From Bradyrhizobium mercantei (GTDB taxonomy: Bacteria > Pseudomonadota > Alphaproteobacteria > Rhizobiales > Xanthobacteraceae): DNA of 64,000 nt. The number at the start of each line of letters is the position of its first letter. The stretch's first letter is position 1. Positions 26,065 through 33,829 of the stretch are shown piece by piece. The stretch spans positions 612,774 to 676,773 of the forward strand of contig NZ_MKFI01000001.1 of NCBI RefSeq assembly GCF_001982635.1, given 5' to 3'. Made by a program: the position numbers and the translations under genes. The notes beneath the pieces were generated by a model. The model did not search any database. It was not told the origin of the DNA and saw nothing but the letters and a program-made list of their open reading frames with translations.

Positions 26065-27312
26065 TCAGGCCGTGGACGTCGCCTCCAAAGGCTTGGCTTG
26101 CCCAACGATGCGTGGTGCGGTTTCGTCGAGAAGGAGAGCCAATCCGCTGGCAATGATGGATGCTCCGGCCGCGATCCAGAGTGGGGTCGAGGCGCCCAGC
26201 GCATCCGCCGCCACGCCGGCGAGACCAGGCCCCCCAAAACCGCCAGCGACCTCACCAACGCCCATGATGAAACCGAGCGCGGTTGCCACATGGGCCGATG
26301 GGATCGTCTCCGAAGGCACAGTCGCCATGAACAACGCACTGGCGCCGACTGACAGGAAGCCGACGGCCATCAGCGCGTACAGGACAGGCAACGGGCCGCC
26401 GAACATCACCGCTGCGACCGGCGCAATCACGCCGACCAACGAGAAGAGTGCAAGTATGGGGCGCCTGCCAAAGCGGTCAGACAACGCCGGCACCATAATC
26501 GCGGAGACCGCCGATGAAACACCGGTCGCGGCCATCGCAACACTCATCTCACTGGGCGTCAGACCGTGAGACTGGACCAGATAGATCGGCAGGAAGGTCA
26601 TTTGGATCAACATCCACGCGACCATGAGGCAACTGATCATCGCGCAGATCCAGATATTGCGGTAACTCAACAGCTTTTTCAGGCCGATAGATTGGCCGAC
26701 AACTCCTGTATGCCGCATGCCGGCTGCGCTTCGTGGTTCTCGCACCAACAGCATAATGAGAATGGCAATGATGAATCCCGGAACTCCGGCTAGGAAAAAA
26801 GCATTCCGCCACCCGTAAGCGGAACCGATCGCGACAAGAGCGAGCGGAGCAATAAAGCCGTTCAGAATCGACGTCACGAAATTTTGGATGACGCCCATGT
26901 TGAATCCCCGCCGATGTTCGGATGATTCGGCCACCATGATCGATTGAGCGATCGGAAGGACGGGTCCTTCAGCGATCCCCATGATCATGCGCGCGCCCAG
27001 GAGCACCAGGAACGATTGCGCCAAGCCGGAAATCACCGAGCAGGCAGAAAACACAAGGATTGCGGCTACCAGCAAGGACTTCCTGTTGCCGAGATAGTCG
27101 GACAGCGCCCCGACCACATAGCCGGAGATTGCCCAGGTTAATCCGAGAGCCGCCGCCAATGCGCCAAGTTGGGTATTGCTGAGTTGCAGTTCAGGAACGA
27201 CGAACGGAGCGAGAAAATTGAGCGCCAGCCTGTCGAAGAAAACGAAGCCAAATGCCAGCCCCAACAGGACCATCACCGAATTTTCGTAACTAAAAATGCG
27301 CGATTTGAGCAT
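26065..27312 (-). CDS. MFS transporter of the nod-box operon
   Basis: A 415-residue, 12-TM major facilitator. The loop 2-3 motif reads GALSDYLGNRKSLL and the loop 8-9 equivalent is PALSDRFGRRPIL. Similarity is to organic-anion/aromatic-acid type porters. Its ATG at 27312 (GGGAG upstream) lies inside the last codons of the hydrolase remnant, so it was translationally coupled to that gene. It appears intact although the two genes before it are broken. Import of a plant aromatic is an inference from the nod box and neighbours. Confidence 0.88.
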   Translation of the reverse strand: MLKSRIFSYENSVMVLLGLAFGFVFFDRLALNFLAPFVVPELQLSNTQLGALAAALGLTWAISGYVVGALSDYLGNRKSLLVAAILVFSACSVISGLAQSFLVLLGARMIMGIAEGPVLPIAQSIMVAESSEHRRGFNMGVIQNFVTSILNGFIAPLALVAIGSAYGWRNAFFLAGVPGFIIAILIMLLVREPRSAAGMRHTGVVGQSIGLKKLLSYRNIWICAMISCLMVAWMLIQMTFLPIYLVQSHGLTPSEMSVAMAATGVSSAVSAIMVPALSDRFGRRPILALFSLVGVIAPVAAVMFGGPLPVLYALMAVGFLSVGASALFMATVPSETIPSAHVATALGFIMGVGEVAGGFGGPGLAGVAADALGASTPLWIAAGASIIASGLALLLDETAPRIVGQAKPLEATSTA

Positions 27313-27985
27313 TTCGTTTCTCCCGGTGGCATAATCGAGCTGCCGGCGCGAGCGCCTCAGCAAACCAGTCCGCCGCCAGTGCGTTGCGCTCGGCGGAGTG
27401 GTTGTAGATTGTGTGCTCGCCGTCAGAGCACGTCTGAACGCGCGACAGCGAGTAGCGATTGCCGACAAGAAAGCCGCGCTGCGTGCCGAGCGGTACCAGC
27501 GGGTCCGCACCATCCTCAAGTACGAGGGTGGGGCAAGCGAGCGGCGCGCGTTTGCCATCGAATGCAAGCGCAGTGCGACTCTTCGTGAGCGCCGCGGGCT
27601 CCGACGTCCCGAACATCGCGGCAAACTGTTCTTGGGCCGTGCGGAACGGTGGCAGCTCCGTCAGCACCGGCCCGCCATTGACGCAGCACGCCTCAATGCG
27701 ATGATCGCGCGTCGCCGTGAGCGCGGCGAGCAGGCCGCCATAGCTGTTTCCCCAGAGTCCCATGCGCTGACCAGGCGTACGCTCCTGGATGCAATTGACG
27801 AAGCGGCTGAACCCGGATGTCACATCGGCATCAGCGAAAAATGCGCCTTCCAGTCGGCTCTCGCCTTGCCCGGGACCGTCCACCAGCAAACAGTCAAGTC
27901 CGCGCCGGCATAGGGCCTCCGCCATCGAACGATAGGCGGTTGACCACCCACTCATGCCGCCGAACACGATCACACTTCCTTTGCC
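27290..27985 (-). pseudogene. Alpha/beta hydrolase lacking its N-terminal part
   Basis: About 230 residues of an alpha/beta hydrolase, starting abruptly at GSVIVFGGMSGW. The nucleophile elbow GNSYG, an acid in EDGADPLVP and a histidine in SDGEHTIYNH are all present, so the catalytic core survived. Related enzymes (FrsA/pseudooxynicotine hydrolase-like, about 370 residues) carry roughly 130 further N-terminal residues, which are missing. Only a TTG within the previous gene's frame could start it, and no ribosome site precedes that codon. It abuts a monooxygenase fragment out of frame, implying a deletion. Confidence 0.75.
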
Positions 27986-28209
27986 CTCGTCGGCGAGGAC
28001 TCCCGCAGTGCCTCGTTGATGTCGCAAGCAAAGCTGAGCAGCCGCGCTGTCTCGCCATCGATATGGGTCAGCCGAGGCCGGCCATGGAGCGTCTGCCAGC
28101 GCTCGATCATCACAACTTGGAGTCCAAGTTGGCCAAGCAGCGATGCCGCCGTAAGGTCAGTCGGGCCATAGCCGATAACGGCGACATCGAACTCCGTCCG
28201 CGCCACCAT
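27970..28209 (-). pseudogene. N-terminal fragment of an aromatic-ring FAD monooxygenase
   Basis: From the ATG at 28209, with AGGGAGGAT directly upstream, about 80 codons encode the FAD-binding start of an MhpA-type hydroxylase (FDVAVIGYGPTDLTAA, then ERWQTLHGRPRLTHIDGETAR). The usual GxGPxG reads GYGPTD. Homology ends after DINEALRESSP and the frame stops at 27970, whereas intact enzymes run to 500-550 residues. It is the first gene behind the nod box. The missing 400-plus codons were presumably lost in the deletion that joined it to the hydrolase. Confidence 0.75.
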
Positions 28210-28251
28210 ATCCTCCCTTTGTTTGGCGGAGACCCTAGTGATATTGATTGT

Positions 28252-28298
28252 CATTAGTACAATTGATTGTTTGGATGGATCATATCCAGCTCATGGAT
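28252..28298 (-). promoter_or_regulatory. nod box (NodD-binding promoter element)
   Basis: On the minus strand, 28298-28284 is ATC-N9-GAT (ATCCATGAGCTGGAT), the NodD half-site pattern. From 28276 it continues ATCCAAACAATCAATT, identical to the conserved distal half of rhizobial nod boxes, then GTACTAATG where the consensus has TTACCAATC. Total span is 47 bp, the canonical length. The monooxygenase ATG at 28209 lies 43 nt beyond it, allowing the usual start about 26 nt downstream of the box. The NodD-like gene begins 10 bp on the other side. Confidence 0.85.
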
Positions 28299-28308
28299 GA
28301 TAGGCGGC

Positions 28309-29231
28309 ATGCGCTTTAATGGTCTCGATCTGAATCTCCTGGTCGCATTCGATGCCCTCTGGACCGAGCGCAATCTCTCGGCAGCAGCGCGCAGCATCAA
28401 TCTCAGCCAACCGGCGATGAGCGCGGCCGTGCAACGGTTGCGCACTTTTTTCGGGGACGATCTCTTCGTCATTTTTGGGCGCGAGCTAGTTCCGACGCCG
28501 CTCGCTGAATCCTTGGCCGCACCGACGCGCGACGCGCTGCTGCATATTCAATTGTCGATCACGACACGCGATGCCTTCGGTCCCACAAAGTCCGACCGCC
28601 AGTTTCGGGTCGTCTTGTCCGATTTCATGACCGTCGTCTTCTTCAGGAGGATCGTGGAGCGGGTGGCGCGGGAGCTCCCCAAGTCACCTTCGAACTGTTG
28701 CAGTTCGACGATCTGCCGGACGAGCCGATCCGGCGCGGCGAGATCGATTTGCTGGTCTTTCCCGAGATATGTTCATGTCGCCCGCTCACTCAAAGGAGAT
28801 ACTGTTTGACGAGCGTCTGCTCTGCGTCGGGTGCCGGTCGAACCGGCAATTGTCCGGCAAGCTGACCTCCAAGAAATATATGTCGATGGGACATGTCATG
28901 GCGCAATTCGGCCGGACTCGAAACCTTCGATCGAGCCGTGGCTTCTGCTCGAGCACGGCATCAAGCGCCGGATCGAGGTCGCCGTGCAGAACTTCAGCAT
29001 GATCCCGCACCTAGTGCTCGGAACCGAGCGCATCGCGACGATGCACAGACGTTTGGCGCAGCATTTCGCCAAGACAATGCCGATTCGCATCGTCGAACTG
29101 CCGATGGCGCTCCCCCCTTCACCGAGGCGATCCAGTGGCCGGCGCTTCACAACAGCGACCCCGCCAGCATGTGGCTGCGCGAGATCGTGCTAGAAGAGGC
29201 GAACCGCATGCGAACTCCGCGCGGCGCCTGA
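28309..29231 (+). pseudogene. NodD-like LysR regulator broken by several frameshifts
   Basis: The first 120 codons are intact and strongly NodD-like ([17 protein letters not shown], then [17 protein letters not shown] helix-turn-helix, LVPTPLAE). Homology then moves through different frames: [15 protein letters not shown] from about 28683, [13 protein letters not shown] from about 28795, [17 protein letters not shown] from about 28935, and [15 protein letters not shown] from about 29120, ending at a TGA at 29231. That is four frameshifts across about 550 bp, so no full effector domain can be made. The divergent nod box 10 bp upstream shows what it once controlled. Confidence 0.85.
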
Positions 29232-29318
29232 GAGAGCCGTCCGAGTCTCAATATGACGGCATTTGGTCAACGCTAACTGATCCGGGCCGATCTTTGCACG
29301 AAAACACGACGTTCGGCT

Positions 29319-30110
29319 TCAGCGATGACCCTTCGTTTCCGCCAGCTTCAATAGCTGGGTCCTCGTTTTCAGCAGTTGCCTTGTAATATTGACTTCCTCG
29401 TCGACAAATCTCGCGGTCGGCACCGGAACTGAGATCGCATGAGGATTGCCCAAATGGTCCTTTACGGCCACTCCGGCGGCGCAAATACCAAGTGTGTGCT
29501 CCTCCCGATCGAGTGCGAACCCTTGCGCCCGGACTTCGGACAGTTCGGACAACAGGTCATTCAAGTTCGTGATTGTAGTGGGGGTACGCCGTTCGAAGGA
29601 GCGGCCCAAGAGACCTTCGATCTCGCTGTTCTCCAGCGTTGCTAGATACGCTTTTCCATTGGCCGTGCAATACAATGGGAACGATTCACCTATCGCCGAA
29701 ACGGTGCGCAGTCTCTGGGGGCCGACGATCTGATCGATGAAGATAGCACGGTCCTTGCGTATCGCTGCGAGGTCTACGGTTTCCTGCAAATCACCGGAAA
29801 GTTTGATGAGCTGCGGACGAGCTATTTCCGCAAACTGTGGACCGGAGGTGCGCGCAGCCCGCAGAATCGCCGGGCCGAGAACTACTCGTCCCGCCGCCCC
29901 AGCCACGAAAAGCAAACCCTCGGCCACTAGCGCGTTGACAATCCGCTGGACAGTCGAACGTGCCAAGTCCACCCGAGTCGCAATCTGCCCGAGACTAAGG
30001 CCCGTCCCCTCTTCCTCGACCACGCGCAGGATTGCGGCCGCGCGGGAAATCACCTGGATCTGGTTCTTCTCGGCGGTGGGGATGCGGCGTGGGACGACGT
30101 TCTTCTTCAT
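29319..30110 (-). CDS. IclR family transcriptional regulator
   Basis: A 263-residue IclR-type protein: an N-terminal winged helix (about 18-80; LSLGQIATRVDLARSTVQRIVNALV) and a C-terminal effector domain (about 90-255; SAIGESFPLYCTANGKAYLA is the family-typical central strand region). It lies divergently from the 2-hydroxyacid dehydrogenase operon, with a symmetric candidate operator between them. Such regulators often control aromatic or acid catabolism and repress themselves. The ATG at 30110 gives a normal N-terminus; longer readings add a non-family leader. Confidence 0.9.
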   Translation of the reverse strand: MKKNVVPRRIPTAEKNQIQVISRAAAILRVVEEEGTGLSLGQIATRVDLARSTVQRIVNALVAEGLLFVAGAAGRVVLGPAILRAARTSGPQFAEIARPQLIKLSGDLQETVDLAAIRKDRAIFIDQIVGPQRLRTVSAIGESFPLYCTANGKAYLATLENSEIEGLLGRSFERRTPTTITNLNDLLSELSEVRAQGFALDREEHTLGICAAGVAVKDHLGNPHAISVPVPTARFVDEEVNITRQLLKTRTQLLKLAETKGHR

Positions 30111-30184
30111 GATGCTTTCGTAACTGGATCGGGCGCGAAAGAGAAGCGCCGCAGACCTTGCGAAGATATTCACGATATGATACA

Positions 30185-30207
30185 CATATACCGCAATCCG
30201 GTACATG
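30185..30207. promoter_or_regulatory. Candidate IclR operator between divergent genes
   Basis: TACCG-CAATC-CGGTA (30189-30203) is a perfect 5-5-5 inverted repeat, and the flanks extend it as CAT-a-TACCG ... CGGTA-c-ATG. It lies 75 bp upstream of iclR and about 150 bp upstream of the dehydrogenase gene. Size and symmetry fit an IclR dimer site; assignment is inferred. Confidence 0.5.
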
Positions 30208-30354
30208 AGATGCATCAAGGCGCCGAAGAGCGCCCCTTGGAGTAAATGTGGGGAGGGTCAAAGATGGCTTACTGCCAGATCCTTTGCGTTCAAATCGTCG
30301 CTGATCGGTCACGCTGCTCGTGCGATGCGGGCTGGCGCTTGCGCAGGTGACCTG

Positions 30355-31299
30355 ATGCCCGAAATCCTAATCCTCGAGCGAGAAGCCGACACCTATGCGA
30401 CCCGGCTGCGCCAGGAGTTTCATGGCCATCACATTCATGCGGCGACGTCGGAGGACGAGGCCCTGGCGGTTTGCGGGAACGCCGAGATCCTGATCGCCCT
30501 TGCGCACGAGGTCTCGCAGAAGCTCATCCATGACATGCCGCGATTGCACTGGATTGCGGCGCTAACCACCGGCACTGATCACCTCGATACCCTAGAGGAT
30601 CTGCCGGCGGGGCTGATCGTCACCTCCGGGCGCGGCATCCATGGTCCGCAAATGGCTGAGCTCGCCTTCATGTACATGATCGCATTGTCGCGGAATCTGC
30701 GCGGCATCTTGGCGAACCAGGCGCATCAGGCATGGGAACGGCGGCCGCAACGGCTCCTGCTGGGCAAATCGGCGGTGCTGGTCGGCGTTGGCGCCATCAG
30801 CGAGGATGTCGCCCTGCGATGCAAGGCGTTCGGGATGGAGACGCTCGGCGTCAGCGACTCCCGAAGTGAGGCCCGCGGGTTCGATCGCATCGTCCCGCGC
30901 GCACGCCTCCACGAGGCGGCTGCCGAGGCGGACTTTTTGATCGTCCTGGTGCCCTACTCGTCCCGGACCCACCACATGATCGACGACGCGGTGCTCTCGG
31001 CCATGAAGCAGAGCGCGATCCTCATCAACATCGCCCGCGGCAATGTCGTCGATGAGACTGCGCTAATACGTCTTCTCCAGCACGGAAAGATCGCCGGCGC
31101 GGGGCTCGACGTCTATGCGGAAGAGCCGCCGCGGCCCGACAATCCCCTATGGAGCATGGACAACGTCATCATGACTCCGCGCATCGGCGGAATGAGCGAT
31201 ATCTACGCGCAGCAGGCGCTGCCGCTGCTGGTCGACAACATGCGCGCCTATCTCGAGGGCCGCATCGACGACATACAAAACATCGTCCGCAGGCCATGA
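30355..31299 (+). CDS. D-2-hydroxyacid dehydrogenase family protein with altered active site
   Basis: A 314-residue member of the D-isomer 2-hydroxyacid dehydrogenase family. Catalytic Arg228 (NIARG) and Glu257 (DVYAEEP) are in place. The general-base histidine, normally in TPH, is replaced: the motif reads TPRIGG with Arg276. The dinucleotide motif is GVGAIS, losing its third glycine. Activity may therefore be changed or lost. The chosen ATG has AGGTG 7 nt upstream and yields the usual start. First gene of a five-gene plus-strand operon; its stop overlaps the next start as ATGA. Confidence 0.82.
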   Translation: MPEILILEREADTYATRLRQEFHGHHIHAATSEDEALAVCGNAEILIALAHEVSQKLIHDMPRLHWIAALTTGTDHLDTLEDLPAGLIVTSGRGIHGPQMAELAFMYMIALSRNLRGILANQAHQAWERRPQRLLLGKSAVLVGVGAISEDVALRCKAFGMETLGVSDSRSEARGFDRIVPRARLHEAAAEADFLIVLVPYSSRTHHMIDDAVLSAMKQSAILINIARGNVVDETALIRLLQHGKIAGAGLDVYAEEPPRPDNPLWSMDNVIMTPRIGGMSDIYAQQALPLLVDNMRAYLEGRIDDIQNIVRRP

Positions 31300-32501
31300 G
31301 GGAGAAGATCGCGGTGACACCCGAAGCGAGACTCTTGACCCGCATCGGCGACGAGGAGCTGGAACGGCGCTGGTCGCTGGCCCGCGATGTGATGCGGACC
31401 CGCGGCTGGGACGCGTTGGTCCTCCAGAACACCAATGACTGGCTCGGAGGATACGTCAAATGGTTCACGGATATTCCAGCCACCAACGGTTATCCGCGCA
31501 CCATCGTCTTCCCGGCATCGGGCCGGATGACCGTCGTGGAAATGGGACCGTTCGACCATCGGCGCGACCTGCAAGGCGGTGACCCCCTGCACCGCGGCGT
31601 CGGCCGCCTCGTCACCACGCCCTCCTTTCCCTCGATCAGCTATACGACCGCCTACGACGCCAAGATAGCCGTCGAGAGCCTTGCCGGCTGTCGCACGATC
31701 GCCTGGATTAACCCCGGCGCACTGCCCCATGGTTTCGTCTCGCACATCGAGAAGGCGCTCGGGCCCGGCGTCGCCTTCGTCGACGGCACCGAGGAGATCG
31801 ACCGGATCAAGGCAGTGAAGAGCCCGGCGGAAACCGCGCTGATCCGCCAGGCCGCTTCGTTGCAGGATTCCGTGTTCGAGAAGGTACTCGGCTTCATCCG
31901 ACCGGGGCTGCGCGACATCGACGTCACGGCTTACGCGCAGGACCAGGCGCTCGTGCTCGGCAGTGAGCAGGGCATCTTCCTCGGCGCGTCTGCTCCGGTC
32001 GGCATTCGCTCGCCATTCATGCCGCGCTGGGCGCAAGGACGCACGCTCGCGGCCGGCGATCATCTGTCGTTGCTGATCGAAGTGAATGGCCCCGGCGGCT
32101 TCTACACCGAGATCGCGCGTTCTATCGTGCTCGGCCGTGCATCCAACGAACTCAAGGCCGCCTTCCAATCGGTCAAGGAAGCGCAGGACTACTCGCTCTC
32201 CCTGATCCGCCCGGGCGCGAAGCCTGCGGAAGTTCATGCTGCCCACAACAGATGGATGCAAGAACGTGGATTGCCGCCCGAGACGCGGCTGTACGCACAC
32301 GGCCAGGGCTACGACATGGTCGAACGCCCGCTGATCAGGCAGGACGAAACCATGCCGCTCGCCGAGAACATGTGCCTCGCCGTGCATCCCGGGTACGAGA
32401 CGGAACAGCTGTTCGCCGTGATCTGCGACAACTACCTGGTGGAAGCCAACGGCGTCAGCGCGTGCCTGCATCGCACCGAAAAGCGGATCTTCGAGATCTG
32501 A
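31296..32501 (+). CDS. M24 (creatinase/aminopeptidase P-like) family protein with non-canonical metal site
   Basis: A 401-residue pita-bread-fold protein: N-terminal creatinase-like domain (about 1-150) and M24 catalytic-fold domain (160-390). The usual five metal ligands D-D-H-E-E are mostly changed. By eye, LLIEVNG replaces the first Asp, FYTEIAR the second, HGQGYD keeps the His, AVHPG replaces the first Glu and CDNYLVE replaces the second. It is unlikely to be a classical dinuclear peptidase; metal-free creatinase-like hydrolysis or a lyase role is possible. Coupled by ATGA to the preceding gene. Confidence 0.8.
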   Translation: MREKIAVTPEARLLTRIGDEELERRWSLARDVMRTRGWDALVLQNTNDWLGGYVKWFTDIPATNGYPRTIVFPASGRMTVVEMGPFDHRRDLQGGDPLHRGVGRLVTTPSFPSISYTTAYDAKIAVESLAGCRTIAWINPGALPHGFVSHIEKALGPGVAFVDGTEEIDRIKAVKSPAETALIRQAASLQDSVFEKVLGFIRPGLRDIDVTAYAQDQALVLGSEQGIFLGASAPVGIRSPFMPRWAQGRTLAAGDHLSLLIEVNGPGGFYTEIARSIVLGRASNELKAAFQSVKEAQDYSLSLIRPGAKPAEVHAAHNRWMQERGLPPETRLYAHGQGYDMVERPLIRQDETMPLAENMCLAVHPGYETEQLFAVICDNYLVEANGVSACLHRTEKRIFEI

Positions 32502-32599
32502 CGTCGACAATACGACTCGCGGTCAACGCGAGCGAAGAACCGACCGGAAACGGCATCGCCGATGCCGGTTCCTGAAGCTGGAAATGCAAGGAGGACATC

Positions 32600-33772
32600 A
32601 TGGCACGGGCTCCCTCTTCGTCGCTTGAGCTCTTCACCACCGAGGCGCTGCTCGACCCGTTCCCGATCTATCGGCAATTGCGCGATCTAGGGCCGGTGGT
32701 GTGGCTCGACGCCTACGACATGTTCGTGCTTCCACGCTACGCCGAGGTCCGTGGCGCGCTCGAGAACTGGCAAGTGTTCTCGTCGGCCGGCGGCGTCACC
32801 ATGAACGACGAGATGAACGAGAAGCTCAAGGGCGGATTGCTCTGCAGCGATCCGCCGACCCACGACGTCTTACGCAAAGTGATCGAGCGGCCCCTGACGC
32901 CAAAGGCACTGTCGTCGCTGCGCGAGCGCGTGACCGCGGAAGCGGAGACGATCGTGGAACGGCTCGTCGCCAAGGGCACTTTCGACGTCGCGACCGAACT
33001 GGCGCCGCACCTCCCCGTCTCGATCGTCTCCGAACTCGTCGGCCTGCCTGAAGAGGGGCGCGAACGGATGCTCGATTGGGCGCCGGCGAATTTTGATTGC
33101 TTCGGGCCGATCAACGCGCGGACCAATGCGGCATTTCCCGTCGTCGCCGAGATGGTCCACTACGCCTTCACCCAGTGCGTTCCGGGCAAGCTCAAGCCGG
33201 GCGGATGGGCGCAGATGATCTGGGATGCCGCCGACCGCGGCGAGATTGATCCTGCGATCTGCCCGTTCCTGATGAACGACTATATGGGCCCGTCGCTGGA
33301 CACGACGATCTTCGCGACCATCAGCGCGATCTGGCTGTTCGCGCGGCATCCGCAGGAATGGGACGTCGTCCACGAAAATCCGGCGCTGCTGCCGCAGGCG
33401 ATCAACGAGGCGATCCGGATTGAAAGCCCGATCCAGGCCTTTTCGCGCTACGTCGCCGAGGATCATGAGATTGACGGCGTGGTCCTGCCCGAGGGGTCGC
33501 GCGCGATCCTGCTGTTCGGCTCGGCCAACCGTGACGAACGCCGCTGGGAGGATCCCGACCATTTCCAGGTGAACCGGCGCGGCACCAACGAGCATCTCGG
33601 CTTCGGCTTTGGCGAGCATCAATGCGTCGGCAATAATCTCGCGCGCATGGAAATCCGCGCCCTGCTCGCCGCGCTGACCAAACGCGTCAAGCGGTTCGAG
33701 CTCAGGGAGATGGAGCGCAGCGTCAACAACGTGCTGCGCGGCATCAAGAAGTGCGTGGTCTCGGTGCATTGA
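32600..33772 (+). CDS. Cytochrome P450
   Basis: A 390-residue soluble bacterial P450. The I-helix reads YMGPSLDTTIF with the acid-alcohol pair as Asp-Thr. ExxR is present as EAIR in the K-helix. The haem loop FGFGEHQCVG holds the axial Cys342. Its length and class are those of bacterial P450s acting on aromatic or terpenoid substrates. AAGGAGG lies 7 nt before the ATG. No ferredoxin or ferredoxin reductase gene is in the cluster, so electrons must come from elsewhere. It sits between the M24 homologue and an aromatic-acid transporter, suggesting ring or methoxy-group oxidation. Confidence 0.92.
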   Translation: MARAPSSSLELFTTEALLDPFPIYRQLRDLGPVVWLDAYDMFVLPRYAEVRGALENWQVFSSAGGVTMNDEMNEKLKGGLLCSDPPTHDVLRKVIERPLTPKALSSLRERVTAEAETIVERLVAKGTFDVATELAPHLPVSIVSELVGLPEEGRERMLDWAPANFDCFGPINARTNAAFPVVAEMVHYAFTQCVPGKLKPGGWAQMIWDAADRGEIDPAICPFLMNDYMGPSLDTTIFATISAIWLFARHPQEWDVVHENPALLPQAINEAIRIESPIQAFSRYVAEDHEIDGVVLPEGSRAILLFGSANRDERRWEDPDHFQVNRRGTNEHLGFGFGEHQCVGNNLARMEIRALLAALTKRVKRFELREMERSVNNVLRGIKKCVVSVH

Positions 33773-33829
33773 CACCGGCCCATGGCGTACAGCTGCACCA
33801 AATAGTGAAGTAGCTCGGGGGAGGAATCC

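Noticed and set aside
28309..29231. Considered the NodD-like fragments as several real short genes
   Set aside because: Successive fragments align in order along one NodD protein and lack independent starts, so one frameshifted gene is the simpler reading.
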